DNA of 64,000 bases from Sphingomonadales bacterium UBA6157 (GCA_002423025.1 DIUN01000043.1:62314-126313); one strand, 5' to 3'; positions 10,413-19,038 are shown, counted from the first letter of the stretch. The notes: generated by a model from the letters alone, not told the origin. Numbers and translations are program-made.

Positions 10413-11089
10413 GGGGGTGGCTCCTCGTAGCCTCGTTGTCTCTGGTGCTGGCGGCACCGGCTGCGGCCGAAGTCTTTGTATTGGGCAACACCCAAACCGG
10501 GCATGTGGTGATCCGTGGCAACACGCCCGATGCCGGGCTGGATGCCAACAGGGAGGCCAAGGGCATCCGTGATACGGGGTGGACCATGTTGTTCGGGGAT
10601 GATGCCCCAGGATGGGGCGCCGTCTCCTGCGTGAAGCACGCAGGCGGTGTGCAGTTCTCGCTGGCGAGCGGGCATGCGACGGAACTCGAGGCTGTCAAAC
10701 TGGCGCGGGCCGGTGCTGAAAAGATCCAGAAGCAGACTGGCGGCTCGATCATGTTCCTGTGTGCGCCGCGCTGGAACAACCGGGGGCAGGCCATTGCCTT
10801 TGGCTCCGATGGTCTGCCGGATGAGGCTGGTGCCCGGAAGCCGAGTGTTGTCGATCAGGCCATCGGGAAGACCCGGGCGGTCATCTTGCAGCAGACCAGA
10901 TCTTCGGCGCCGCGCAAGGATTATCGGCGGGACTGCCTGCCGCCACCCGAGGCGGCAAGAGCCGAGCTTGCGCCGCTCGCGCAGGGCGTGATGCAGCCCA
11001 AGGACAAGCGACCGCCGGCGCAGATGTGGAAGCCTGCCGGCTGGTGCCCGCCGAGCAGCGACAAGGTTGCGATCGGGAAGCGCGGCTAG
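10409..11089 (+). CDS. Exported protein of unknown function, third gene of the set
   Basis: This 226-residue protein starts at a TTG (10409) that sits in the same place relative to the repeat as the ATG of the preceding gene. It gives a signal peptide (LRGWLLVASLSLVLAAPAAA) followed by EVFVLGNTQTGHVVIRGNTP. Four cysteines (SCVKHAGG, MFLCAPRW, RDCLPPP, GWCPP) fit an exported, disulphide-bonded protein. It lacks the 99-residue domain of its neighbours. No homologous family is recognised. It is the last gene before the GTA promoter region; a 219-base gap follows. Confidence 0.68.
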   Translation: MRGWLLVASLSLVLAAPAAAEVFVLGNTQTGHVVIRGNTPDAGLDANREAKGIRDTGWTMLFGDDAPGWGAVSCVKHAGGVQFSLASGHATELEAVKLARAGAEKIQKQTGGSIMFLCAPRWNNRGQAIAFGSDGLPDEAGARKPSVVDQAIGKTRAVILQQTRSSAPRKDYRRDCLPPPEAARAELAPLAQGVMQPKDKRPPAQMWKPAGWCPPSSDKVAIGKRG

Positions 11090-11151
11090 GGCGGGGCCAC
11101 GCTATTTTGGTTCTCATGCCTGTTATATCAAACCTATCTGGCACTTTTTGA

Positions 11152-11180
11152 TTGACAAGCGCCACGCTGTTCTGTAGAGA
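11152..11180 (+). promoter_or_regulatory. Candidate promoter for the GTA-like cluster
   Basis: In the 219-base gap before the first cluster gene, TTGACA (11152-11157) is followed by a 17-base spacer and TAGAGA (11175-11180), a fair sigma-70 match. It lies about 130 bases before the first start codon, leaving a long leader. The rest of the gap has no gene I can support. No other good promoter was seen before the large terminase gene. Confidence 0.4.
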
Positions 11181-11308
11181 TTGGGCATGCTTCAGAAATC
11201 CGCCGAAAGAGAGCGGCTCGGGACGGCTGGGTAACGCCAGCGGTTCGGGGCGGCGCCGGCTGGCAGGGTTTTGGGGTGCCTTGATCAACCCAGCGCAGGA
11301 GGTGGCCG

Positions 11309-11761
11309 ATGACGATGCCGAATTGGCAATGGCAGCTCCGGCACCGCCGGGCGTTCATCTCCTGCCTGGCGGAAACCGGGGACCCTTCCGCAGCGGCGGC
11401 GGCGGTGGGCCGGCCGACAGACCAGGCTTATCGGCTGCGGCATACGGACATGGCCTTTGCCGCCGAGTGGGAGCGGGCGGTTGCCATCGCCTGGGAGCAG
11501 GTGGAGGCGCGGGTGCTCGTGGGCCTGCTGAAAGCGGCGGCGGTGACGGCGGAGGACACCACGGGCAAGCTGATTGACCATCGCATGGCGCTGGCGCTGC
11601 TGCAGCGCCGGGATGCGCCGCAGCGGGCGGGTGCTGGCGCTGGTGCCGGCAGCGGCGGCAGGGCGGCGGCGCGGCGGCCGGATGCGCTGGGCGTGGAGCG
11701 GCTGCGGGCCGAGATTCGCGCCCTGGCCGGGCCGTTGCCGGTGGAGCAGGCGCGCGCCTGA
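11309..11761 (+). CDS. GTA g1-like small terminase subunit
   Basis: The 150-residue product has a helix-turn-helix-like N-terminus (RRAFISCLAETGDPSAAAAA, VGRPTDQAYRLR), as in small terminase and GTA g1 proteins, which recognise DNA and help load it into the packaging motor. An Ala/Gly/Arg-rich linker follows at about residues 105-125, then a short C-terminal helix. It sits 72 bases before the large terminase, the usual place for g1. Sequence similarity in this family is weak, so the call leans on position and fold pattern. GCAGGAGG about ten bases upstream supports the start. Confidence 0.72.
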   Translation: MTMPNWQWQLRHRRAFISCLAETGDPSAAAAAVGRPTDQAYRLRHTDMAFAAEWERAVAIAWEQVEARVLVGLLKAAAVTAEDTTGKLIDHRMALALLQRRDAPQRAGAGAGAGSGGRAAARRPDALGVERLRAEIRALAGPLPVEQARA

Positions 11762-11832
11762 CGCGGCCTGACGCCGCCTGCCTCGGCCGGGGGCGGGCCT
11801 GACCTGAAATCCAACTGAAAGGCGCCCGGAGC

Positions 11833-13158
11833 ATGGCCGACGCTGGGGATGACGCACGGCTGCACGCTTCCATCGCGCAGCTGTGGAGTGCGCTGGGGCG
11901 CGAGGCGCGCGTTGCAATCGTGAACCGATTTGGTGTGGATGCCGTGGTGGAGGCGTTGACCGGCGCCGGCACGCTGCGGCCGCCGCAGATGGCGCCGGCG
12001 GGGGATTGGTCCATCTGGGCGATCCTGGCCGGGCGCGGCTTTGGCAAGACGCTGGCCGGGGCGGAATGGGTGCATGGGCTGGCGGCGGAGGGCGGCAAGC
12101 GCTTTGCGCTGGTGGGGCCGAGCCTGGAGAGCGCCCGCGCCGTGATGGTGGAGGGCGAATCCGGCTTGCTGGCGCGGCTGCCGCCCGGCGGGGACGTGAC
12201 CTTTGTGCCGAGCCTGCGGCAGATCAACTGGGCCAATGGCTCCCGCGCCCGGCTCTACTCCGGCGGGGACCCGGACAGCCTGCGCGGCGGGCAGTTCGAT
12301 TATGCCTGGGGGGACGAATTTGCCCATTGGCCGCGCGCCGAGACCACGCTGACCAACCTGCGCATGGCGACCCGGCTGGGGCCGCAGCCGCGCCTGCTGC
12401 TGACCACGACGCCGCTGCCGCACGAGTGGCTGAAGGCGCTGCTGGAGGAGCCGGGCGTGGTGGTGACGCGCGGCCGGATGCGGGACAACCGCGCCAACCT
12501 GCCGCGTGGCTTCATCGAGACGCTGGAGGCGCGCTACGGCGGCAGCGCCCTGGGCCGGCAGGAGCTGGACGGCGAGATTGTGAGCGACCTGACCGGCGCG
12601 CTGTGGGACCGCGAGCTGCTGGAGCGGCAGCGGCGCGCGGCGCCCGCCATGGGCCGCGTGGTGATCGGCGTGGACCCGCCGGCGGGCGGCGCGGCGGGCG
12701 TGTGCGGCATTGTGGTCGCCGGGCTGGGGGCGGATGGCTTTGGCTATGTTCTCGCCGATGCCAGCGTGGCCGGCGTGCGGCCGGAAAGCTGGGCGCGCGC
12801 CGTGGTGGCCGCGGCAGACTATTGGCAGGCCGACCGGGTGATCGCCGAGGTGAACAACGGCGGGGACATGGTGACAGCGCTGCTCAAATCCGTGGATTGC
12901 AACCTGCCGGTGCGGCCGGTGCGCGCTGCCAAGGGCAAGGTGGCGCGGGCCGAGCCAGTGGCGAGCCTCTATGGTGAGGGCCGGGTGTTCCATGCCGGGG
13001 GCTTTGCGCTGCTGGAGGACCAGCTGTGCGGGCTGATGGCCAGCGGCATCTATGCCGGGCCGGGCCGCTCGCCGGACAGGGCGGATGCGCTGGTGTGGGC
13101 GCTGACGGCACTGATGCTGGGCGAGCGGGCGGGCAAGCCGGCGGTTCGGGAACTGTAA
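11833..13158 (+). CDS. GTA g2-like large terminase (TerL)
   Basis: The 441-residue product is the packaging motor: an N-terminal ATPase and a C-terminal RNase-H-like nuclease. The Walker A-type motif GRGFGKT is at residues 67-73. The Walker B/acidic region reads FDYAWGDEF, and TTTPLPHEWLK matches motif III. The nuclease half shows VVIGVDPPAGG and IAEVNNGGDMV, with the expected acidic residues. Length and motifs match the DNA-packaging protein of alphaproteobacterial GTAs and related phages. It starts at ATG 11833 after a GGCGCCCGGAG stretch. Portal, protease and capsid genes follow in the standard order. Confidence 0.93.
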   Translation: MADAGDDARLHASIAQLWSALGREARVAIVNRFGVDAVVEALTGAGTLRPPQMAPAGDWSIWAILAGRGFGKTLAGAEWVHGLAAEGGKRFALVGPSLESARAVMVEGESGLLARLPPGGDVTFVPSLRQINWANGSRARLYSGGDPDSLRGGQFDYAWGDEFAHWPRAETTLTNLRMATRLGPQPRLLLTTTPLPHEWLKALLEEPGVVVTRGRMRDNRANLPRGFIETLEARYGGSALGRQELDGEIVSDLTGALWDRELLERQRRAAPAMGRVVIGVDPPAGGAAGVCGIVVAGLGADGFGYVLADASVAGVRPESWARAVVAAADYWQADRVIAEVNNGGDMVTALLKSVDCNLPVRPVRAAKGKVARAEPVASLYGEGRVFHAGGFALLEDQLCGLMASGIYAGPGRSPDRADALVWALTALMLGERAGKPAVREL

Positions 13159-13200
13159 TTTCTGGCCCTGGGGCCGGACTTTCATCAACGGGAGATGCGC

Positions 13201-14346
13201 ATGAAACTGCCATTCTGGCGGACCAAGAGCCGTGCGACCGCCAACCGCGTGCCAAGCTGGGCGACGCCGTGGAGCAGCGGCGTGCCGGGCGAGGGGCTGG
13301 CCCCGCGCAGCTATGAGGCGCAGGTGAAGGCGGCCTACCTCACCAATCCGGTTGCCGCGCGCGCCGTGCGCCTGGTGAGCGAGAGCATTGCCGGGGCGCC
13401 GCTGGTTGCCTCGCCGCCGGGGCATCCGGCGCTGGCGCTGCTGGCCAGCTGCGGGCTGGATGCCTCCGGGCCTTCATTGCTCGAGACGCTGGCGGCGCAG
13501 CTGATGCTGCACGGCAATGCCTATGTGGAAGTCGCCACCGGGCCGGATGGCCTGCCGGCGGCGATGTTCGCGCTGCGGCCCGAACGGGTGACGGTGGAGG
13601 TGGATTCACGCGGCTGGCCAACGGGCTATCTCTACCGCGCCGGGGAGGCCGTGACGCGCTACCCGGCCGAGACGGTGGGGGACAGGGCCGGGCTGCTGCA
13701 CATCCGTGGCTACCACCCGCTCGATGATCATTATGGGCTCGGCTGCCTGGGCGCGGCGGCCGGGGCCGTGGAGGCGCACAACGCCTCGGCGCGCTGGAAC
13801 AAGGCGCTGCTGGATAACGCCGCCCGGCCCTCCGGCGCGCTGGTGTACCAGCCGGGTGATGGATCGGCGCTGTCCCCCGAGCAATATGAGCGGCTGCGGG
13901 CCGAGATGGAGGCCGGCTTTTCGGGCGCCGCCAACGCCGGGCGGCCGATGCTGCTGGAGGGCGGGCTGAGCTGGACGCCGATGGCGCTGACTCCGGCGGA
14001 GATGGACTTTGCGCGGGTGCGGGACACGGCGGCGCGCGAGATCGCGCTGGCCTTTGGCGTGCCGCCGATGCTGCTCGGCATGCCGGGGGACACGACCTAC
14101 GCCAACTACAAGGAGGCGAACCTGGCGCTGTGGCGGCTGACGCTGCTGCCGCTGGCCAAGCGCATCCTGGAGGCGCTCTCGGCGCACCTGCGCAACTGGT
14201 GGCCGGAGCTGGTGATTGCCGTGGACCGGGATGCGCTGCCGGCGCTCTCGGAGGACCGGGCGCGGCTCTGGGCGCAGGTGACGGCGGCCAGCTTCCTCAC
14301 CGATCTGGAGAAGCGGGCGATGCTCGGGCTGGAGGCCGGCCGATGA
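13201..14346 (+). CDS. GTA g3-like portal protein (HK97 family)
   Basis: The 381-residue protein belongs to the HK97-type phage portal family, the dodecameric ring at the vertex through which DNA enters and leaves the head. Typical segments are AAYLTNPVAARAVRLVSESI, LHGNAYVEV, RGYHPLDDHYGLGCL, FGVPPMLLGMPGDTTYANYKEA and WWPELVIAVDRDALPALSEDR. Of two nearby ATGs (13195, 13201) the second is preferred, because GGAG at 13191-13194 leaves it a six-base spacer. The stop overlaps the next start (ATGA). Confidence 0.92.
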   Translation: MKLPFWRTKSRATANRVPSWATPWSSGVPGEGLAPRSYEAQVKAAYLTNPVAARAVRLVSESIAGAPLVASPPGHPALALLASCGLDASGPSLLETLAAQLMLHGNAYVEVATGPDGLPAAMFALRPERVTVEVDSRGWPTGYLYRAGEAVTRYPAETVGDRAGLLHIRGYHPLDDHYGLGCLGAAAGAVEAHNASARWNKALLDNAARPSGALVYQPGDGSALSPEQYERLRAEMEAGFSGAANAGRPMLLEGGLSWTPMALTPAEMDFARVRDTAAREIALAFGVPPMLLGMPGDTTYANYKEANLALWRLTLLPLAKRILEALSAHLRNWWPELVIAVDRDALPALSEDRARLWAQVTAASFLTDLEKRAMLGLEAGR

Positions 14347-14648
14347 CGGCGATGCTGGAAGGGCTGGTCGCCCAGGCCGAAGCCGAGGGCGCGGCACGGG
14401 TGACGCTGCGGGCGCTGGTGGAGGAGGCCAGCGAAGTGGGCGCGGCACGGGCGCTGCGCACGCTGGGCCTGCTCGATGACAAGGCGGGGCCGGACATCAT
14501 CGAGCTGCGCCAGCTCATCCAGGGCTGGCGGGATGCCAAGAAGTCCGCGCTCTCCGCCGCCCTGGCCTGGGCGGTGCGAACCATAGTGGCACTGTTCCTG
14601 TTTGGGCTGGCCTTCAAGCTCGGGCTGATCGATCGGGTGAGGGGCTAG
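14343..14648 (+). CDS. GTA g3.5-like protein, DUF6127 family
   Basis: The 101-residue product has an N-terminal helical segment (TLRALVEEASEVGAARALR), RQLIQGWRDAKKSA, and one C-terminal membrane-spanning segment (VALFLFGLAFKLGLI). It matches the small membrane protein (DUF6127, called g3.5) between portal and protease in alphaproteobacterial GTA clusters; its role is unknown. The ATG overlaps the portal stop, so translation is probably coupled. The protease gene starts two bases after its stop. Confidence 0.8.
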   Translation: MTAMLEGLVAQAEAEGAARVTLRALVEEASEVGAARALRTLGLLDDKAGPDIIELRQLIQGWRDAKKSALSAALAWAVRTIVALFLFGLAFKLGLIDRVRG

Positions 14649-14650
14649 CC

Positions 14651-15079
14651 ATGCAGGATGTGCGGATTGCCGGCTATGCCAGCGTGTTCGGCGTGCCGGA
14701 CAATGGTGGGGACGTGGTGCTGCCGGGCGCTTTCGAGGTGCTGGCCGCCCGCGTGCCGCTGCTCTGGCAGCATGACACCAAGGAACCGGTGGGGTTCGTG
14801 GAGCAGATGCGCGAGGATGCGCGTGGGCTGCGCGTGGTGGCGCGGGTGGTGGCCAGCGGGCGCGGCGAGCAAGCGGCGCAGCTGCTGCGGGCCGGCGCCA
14901 TCGATGGGCTGTCCTTCGGCTATCGGGTCAAATCCGCCCGGCCGGACCGCGTGCGCGGCCTGCGGCAGCTGATCAAGCTCGACCTCATCGAGGTGTCTTT
15001 GGTGACTTTTCCGATGCAGCCGCTGGCGCGGGTGCTGGGCTTTTCAATGGTGGCAGAGGAGACGACGAATGACCTATGA
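14651..15079 (+). CDS. GTA g4-like prohead protease (HK97 family)
   Basis: The 142-residue protein is a herpesvirus-assemblin-type serine protease that trims the capsid protein during head maturation. The start IAGYASVFGVPDNGGDVVLP, catalytic His 41 (LLWQHDTKEPVGF) and Ser 88 (GLSFGYR) are conserved. LIEVSLVTFPMQPLA closes the domain. It is near the minimal length for the family, as in GTAs. The end overlaps the capsid gene by 11 bases. Confidence 0.92.
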   Translation: MQDVRIAGYASVFGVPDNGGDVVLPGAFEVLAARVPLLWQHDTKEPVGFVEQMREDARGLRVVARVVASGRGEQAAQLLRAGAIDGLSFGYRVKSARPDRVRGLRQLIKLDLIEVSLVTFPMQPLARVLGFSMVAEETTNDL

Positions 15080-16193
15080 GACCAAGGCCGACGCGCTGGA
15101 CGCCGTGTTCGAGACGGCAGCGCCCGAGAGCGGCGCCGAGCTGGGCGCATTGCGCGCCGAGATGGCACGGCTCACCAATCTGGTTGTCTCGCGCGGGGTG
15201 GAGCGCCCGGCGCTGGCCGGTGTGAAGGCGGCTGAGCCCGGCTCTGTCGTGGGCTACCTCCGCAAGGGCCTCGCCGGCCCGGACGAGGTGAAGGCCGCCA
15301 GCATCGGCGTTGGCCCCAAGGGCGGCGTTGCGGTGCCGGTGGAGATCGACGCGGTGATCGACCGGGTGTTGCGCGCTGCCTCGCCGATCCGCGCCATCGC
15401 CCAGGTCGTGGAGGTCGGCTCGGCGAACTATCGCAAGCTCATCACCACCACCGGCGTTGTGTCCGGCTGGGTGAGCGAAACCGCCGCCCGCGCCGAGACG
15501 GATACGCCGGACTTTGCCGAGATCGCCCCGCCGATGGGCGAGCTCTATGCCAATCCGGCCGCCAGCCAGGCGATGCTCGATGATGCGATGTTCAATGTCG
15601 AGACCTGGCTCGGCGAGGAGATCGGCCGCGAGTTCGCCCGCGCCGAGGGCGTGGCGTTTGTGAGCGGCGATGGCATCAACAAGCCGCGCGGCTTCCTCAC
15701 CGGCGCCAACAGCGCGCTGGGGGATGCCACGCGGCCGTTCGGCACGCTGCAGTTCGTAACTTCCGGTGCTGCCGGGGCGTTTGCCGCCAGCAACCCGCAG
15801 GACAGACTGATCGACCTCGTCCACAGCCTCGCCGCGCCCTATCGCCAGGGTGCCAGCTGGGTGATGAACGCGGCGACGCTCGCCAGGGTGCGCAAGATGA
15901 AGGATGCCGACGGCGCCTTCCTCTGGCAGCCGGCGCTGGCCGCCGACCAGCCGGCGACGCTGCTCGGCTATCCGGTGATCGAGGCCGACGCCATGCCCGA
16001 TGTCGCGGCGGACAGCCTGTCGATCGCGTTCGGCAACTTTGAGGCCGGCTATCTGGTGGCGCAGCGCCGCGAGACGGTGGTGCTGCGCGATCCCTTCTCC
16101 AACAAGCCGTTCGTGCACTTTTACGCCACCAAGCGGGTGGGCGGCGCTGTCATCGACAGCCGGGCGATCAAGCTGATGAAGTTCAGCCTGTAG
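15069..16193 (+). CDS. GTA g5-like major capsid protein (HK97 fold)
   Basis: The 374-residue product is the HK97-fold shell protein. The first ~100 residues form a short helical N-terminal arm (RAEMARLTNLVVSRG) that the protease would remove. The body shows AEIAPPMGELYANPAASQAM, WLGEEIGREFARAEG, GDGINKPRGFLTG, the loop QGASWVMNAATLARVRKMKD and the C-terminal FYATKRVGGAVIDSRAIKLM. These segments are typical of alphaproteobacterial GTA capsids. The start lies inside the protease gene's last codons. A strong hairpin terminator follows directly, so this gene may close the first transcription unit of the cluster. Confidence 0.93.
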   Translation: MTYETKADALDAVFETAAPESGAELGALRAEMARLTNLVVSRGVERPALAGVKAAEPGSVVGYLRKGLAGPDEVKAASIGVGPKGGVAVPVEIDAVIDRVLRAASPIRAIAQVVEVGSANYRKLITTTGVVSGWVSETAARAETDTPDFAEIAPPMGELYANPAASQAMLDDAMFNVETWLGEEIGREFARAEGVAFVSGDGINKPRGFLTGANSALGDATRPFGTLQFVTSGAAGAFAASNPQDRLIDLVHSLAAPYRQGASWVMNAATLARVRKMKDADGAFLWQPALAADQPATLLGYPVIEADAMPDVAADSLSIAFGNFEAGYLVAQRRETVVLRDPFSNKPFVHFYATKRVGGAVIDSRAIKLMKFSL

Positions 16194-16200
16194 CGCCTGA

Positions 16201-16238
16201 TGCCGGCGGCGGCGCTCCCGCTGCCGCCGGCACTTTTT
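16201..16238 (+). terminator. Intrinsic terminator after the capsid gene
   Basis: A 14-base stem with a single mismatch (TGCCGGCGGCGGCG against CGCTGCCGCCGGCA, four-base loop) is followed by CTTTTTCC. It lies eight bases after the capsid stop and inside the head-tail cluster, upstream of the inserted fibre-like gene. Confidence 0.75.
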
Positions 16239-16305
16239 CCGAGCTGATTTTATCCCTGACTTCCGGGCCATGCGCCGCGGGAGCCAAACCCGATGAGGCG
16301 TTGCC

Positions 16306-18975
16306 ATGGCCATTACCGCAGCACAGGTGGAGGCGAACGGCTGGGTCTTGCGGCTGACATTCAGCGGCACACCCGGCACCTTCTCCAGCTACACGCTCGA
16401 TCCGGATGGCGCGCCGCGCCTCGTGCTGGCCTCCAGCCACGCCGGTTTTGTCAAATCCGCCGGCACCGCCGTTGCCGGCACGCTGGCCCGCTCGCTCATC
16501 GGCACCAAGCCGCTGCGCCTGCCGGTTAACCCGGCGGATCCGAACACCCCGGTGCTCGATGAGACGGACCTTGGCGGCGGCCTGGTGCAGGTACGGATCG
16601 CGCTGTCCGAGCATATCTACGCCACGGAGTCCGGCCTCGGCCTGACGGTGCTGGCCGGCTGGCGGGATGGCGAGGGCGCTGCCAGCGGCCTTGCAGTCGT
16701 GAACAGCAGCACGCTCGATGCGCCGGTGCCGATCATGCGCTGGGCGTTGCTGCCGGAGCGCAATGCGCCGGCGATGTTCCGCCTGTCGCTCATCGTCGCC
16801 AGCCAGCATCCGCTTGGCCTGGAGCCGGTGGCCGGGGTGAAGTTCACCGCCACGGACGGCGCCACGGTCAAGACCGTCTGGGCGACCGAGCAGGGCACGG
16901 ATGACACTTATGGGGATGGGCTGCGCTGCTACACCGCGCTGATCGACCCCACCACCGCAACAGCGCTCACCGCCGGCATCCTGCGCTGCGATGCCGAGGT
17001 TTACCCCTGGCTCGGGGCGATGCGCTCGACAGACCCGACAGGCGCACGCTCCATGGTGGACGTTGCCAGCTTCGGCACCGGCGGCGCCGGCGGGCAGATG
17101 AACAGCACGGCGCAGAGCCCCACCGTGGTGGTGCATGATCCGGCCGGTACGCTGTTTGGCGAGCGCTGGCTGTTCGTGGACCCGGCCGGCACGGCCATTG
17201 CCTCCGCGGCGATGGTCAAGGTCAGCCTGGCCGAGGCGCGGGCGCTGCCGCAGGCCGAGCGCCCGGCGAACATCAAGTGCGTCATGCAGGCGCTCTACCT
17301 GGCCAACCGCACCCGCGCCGCTGCCAATGGCCAGGCCAGCCAGACCCGCTCTGCCGAAAACGCCAATGTGGTGCTTGCCGCCGGAGTCCATGCCTTTGAT
17401 GGCACCACAGTCACGTCGGGTGTCAGCACCGGGGTCGCGCCGATGCGGATCCTGGGTGATCCGCAGGATGCCAACCCCAGGGCCAATTGCATCATCCGCT
17501 CCGGCACGGCCAATCCCGCCGGCTGGCAGGGCATCAACCGCCTGCACTTCTCGAACCTCACATTCGAGATCGGGCAGGTGGCGGCGGTGCTCGGTGTGCG
17601 CTGCTGCTCGTTCGAGAACATCAGCATCAAGGGCAAGCCCGGCTTCACCACCAACAATGTCGCGTTTCATGGTTCGCAGCCGGCCACCGGCCGCTGGAAC
17701 TTCGCCGCCGCCGGCATCAGCTTCACCCAATATGGCGGGGATATCGGGCAAAGCCTCAATGATCGCTTCAGCCTGGTGCGTGCCGCCATTGGCAGCCGGG
17801 CCTATGGCTGCATCACGCTGCTGACGTCGCGCTGGGTCTCTGATTCCGGCCTGGCTGCCGATGCCACCAACGCCACGGCGGTTCGCGGCTTCATCGCCAC
17901 CAGCGATGCCGACGGCTGTTCGGACACGGTGGTGGCCTATTGCGACCTGCGGGCCTGCCGGCAGCGGGCCTGGACGCCGCCGCAGATCAGCAGCGCCGCA
18001 TCGGGCGAAACCATCGCCGGCGTGGCCGTGGCGGCCATCCGCCGCCAGGCCTTCCTGCACAACATCGTGGAGCGGTTCGGCAACAGCGCGACGCCGCTGT
18101 TCGCGCTGGGGGAAGGCAGCCACCTGATGATGCGGGACAACATCATCGAGGGGAACACGATTGCCGGCGAGCGCTGCAACTTCTTCTACAATGATCCGGG
18201 CAGTGCCACGCTGAACAGCGAGGCCTTCCGCAACCGGGTGGCGGGCAACCTGTTTGCCGCCCATGCCAACAAGCATGACAGCTTCTTCAGCGGCACCTAC
18301 GGTTATCGCCCACACCTGATCGGGGCCTGGTCGAGCCTGTATGGCGTCAACTGGTCCGGCAATGCCGATCTGAGGTCCAACGGCGTCAATGCCGGGGATT
18401 TCCGTAACGAATATTATGGCCGGAACAGCCTGCAATCCACCACGGCGCTGGATGGTGACGGAATCTGGACCGCCGATGCCAGCTTCAGCGGCAGCAACAC
18501 CGGCTATGGCAACTATGCGCTGCTGGCCGGCACGGTGGCCGAGGGCCGCATCCTCACCGGCAATGGTGACCGGGACTGGAGCGGCGCGCCGCGCAGCATC
18601 GGCGGCTCGGCAGGTGCCTTCCAGCTCGGCGGCGGCCCGGCCGCGGCATCGCTGGCCCCGGCCGGGAGCCTGCACGGCCAGGCCGCCACGGCGAGCCTGC
18701 TGGGCCTGGTGCTGGCGCTGGTGCCCGATGGCGCCGCCGTGATGCTGTTCACCACGGCGGCGCAGCTGCAGCTGCAAGGCACGCTGGCACCGGCCTCGGC
18801 CACCAGCACGCTCTCGGGCGCCGGGCCGGATGTGAGCGGCAGCGAGACGCTGCTGCTGCCCGGTGATCTCATCAACCCCTTTGGCAACACGCCGGTGCTG
18901 GTCTTCCCCAGCGGCGGGACGGTGCCGGTGCGCACGCTGCGGATCGGGCCGGACCCGCGCAGCCTCGGCGCCTGA
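16306..18975 (+). CDS. Putative fibre/spike protein, beta-helix-like, inserted in GTA cluster
   Basis: I do not recognise a named family for this 889-residue protein. Residues 1-250 look like beta-sandwich modules (ANGWVLRLTFSGTPGTFSSY ... GLTVLAGWRDGEGAASG). From about 330 to 720 the sequence has short beta-rich coils with Asn/Gly turns, as in right-handed beta-helix spikes (INRLHFSNLTFEIGQVAAVL, MMRDNIIEGNTIAGERCNFF). The C-terminus is a hydrophobic Leu/Ala stretch (LLGLVLALVPDGAAVMLF) and a Thr/Ser-rich tail. There is no signal peptide, which fits a virion component. Rhodobacter-type GTA clusters go straight from capsid to connector, so this gene is extra. An adsorption or head-fibre role is inferred from size, fold pattern and position. 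Confidence 0.6.
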   Translation: MAITAAQVEANGWVLRLTFSGTPGTFSSYTLDPDGAPRLVLASSHAGFVKSAGTAVAGTLARSLIGTKPLRLPVNPADPNTPVLDETDLGGGLVQVRIALSEHIYATESGLGLTVLAGWRDGEGAASGLAVVNSSTLDAPVPIMRWALLPERNAPAMFRLSLIVASQHPLGLEPVAGVKFTATDGATVKTVWATEQGTDDTYGDGLRCYTALIDPTTATALTAGILRCDAEVYPWLGAMRSTDPTGARSMVDVASFGTGGAGGQMNSTAQSPTVVVHDPAGTLFGERWLFVDPAGTAIASAAMVKVSLAEARALPQAERPANIKCVMQALYLANRTRAAANGQASQTRSAENANVVLAAGVHAFDGTTVTSGVSTGVAPMRILGDPQDANPRANCIIRSGTANPAGWQGINRLHFSNLTFEIGQVAAVLGVRCCSFENISIKGKPGFTTNNVAFHGSQPATGRWNFAAAGISFTQYGGDIGQSLNDRFSLVRAAIGSRAYGCITLLTSRWVSDSGLAADATNATAVRGFIATSDADGCSDTVVAYCDLRACRQRAWTPPQISSAASGETIAGVAVAAIRRQAFLHNIVERFGNSATPLFALGEGSHLMMRDNIIEGNTIAGERCNFFYNDPGSATLNSEAFRNRVAGNLFAAHANKHDSFFSGTYGYRPHLIGAWSSLYGVNWSGNADLRSNGVNAGDFRNEYYGRNSLQSTTALDGDGIWTADASFSGSNTGYGNYALLAGTVAEGRILTGNGDRDWSGAPRSIGGSAGAFQLGGGPAAASLAPAGSLHGQAATASLLGLVLALVPDGAAVMLFTTAAQLQLQGTLAPASATSTLSGAGPDVSGSETLLLPGDLINPFGNTPVLVFPSGGTVPVRTLRIGPDPRSLGA

Positions 18976-18989
18976 GCCGCAGGCTACCC

Positions 18990-19014
18990 CCCGAGTTCAA
19001 CACCCGAGTTCAAC
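18990..19014 (+). repeat. Short tandem repeat, two copies of a 12-base unit
   Basis: CCCGAGTTCAAC occurs at 18990-19001 and again at 19003-19014, separated by one base, in the gap after the putative fibre gene. It looks like a replication-slippage duplication; no function is implied. Confidence 0.85.
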
Positions 19015-19038
19015 CCCCCGACGGACTGGAGAACTGAC

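Noticed and set aside
16183..18777. 864-residue minus-strand frame opposite the fibre-like gene
   Set aside because: It has Arg/Gly/His/Ala-rich composition without any motif. The plus frame is in line with cluster direction and starts and stops within the gene spacing.
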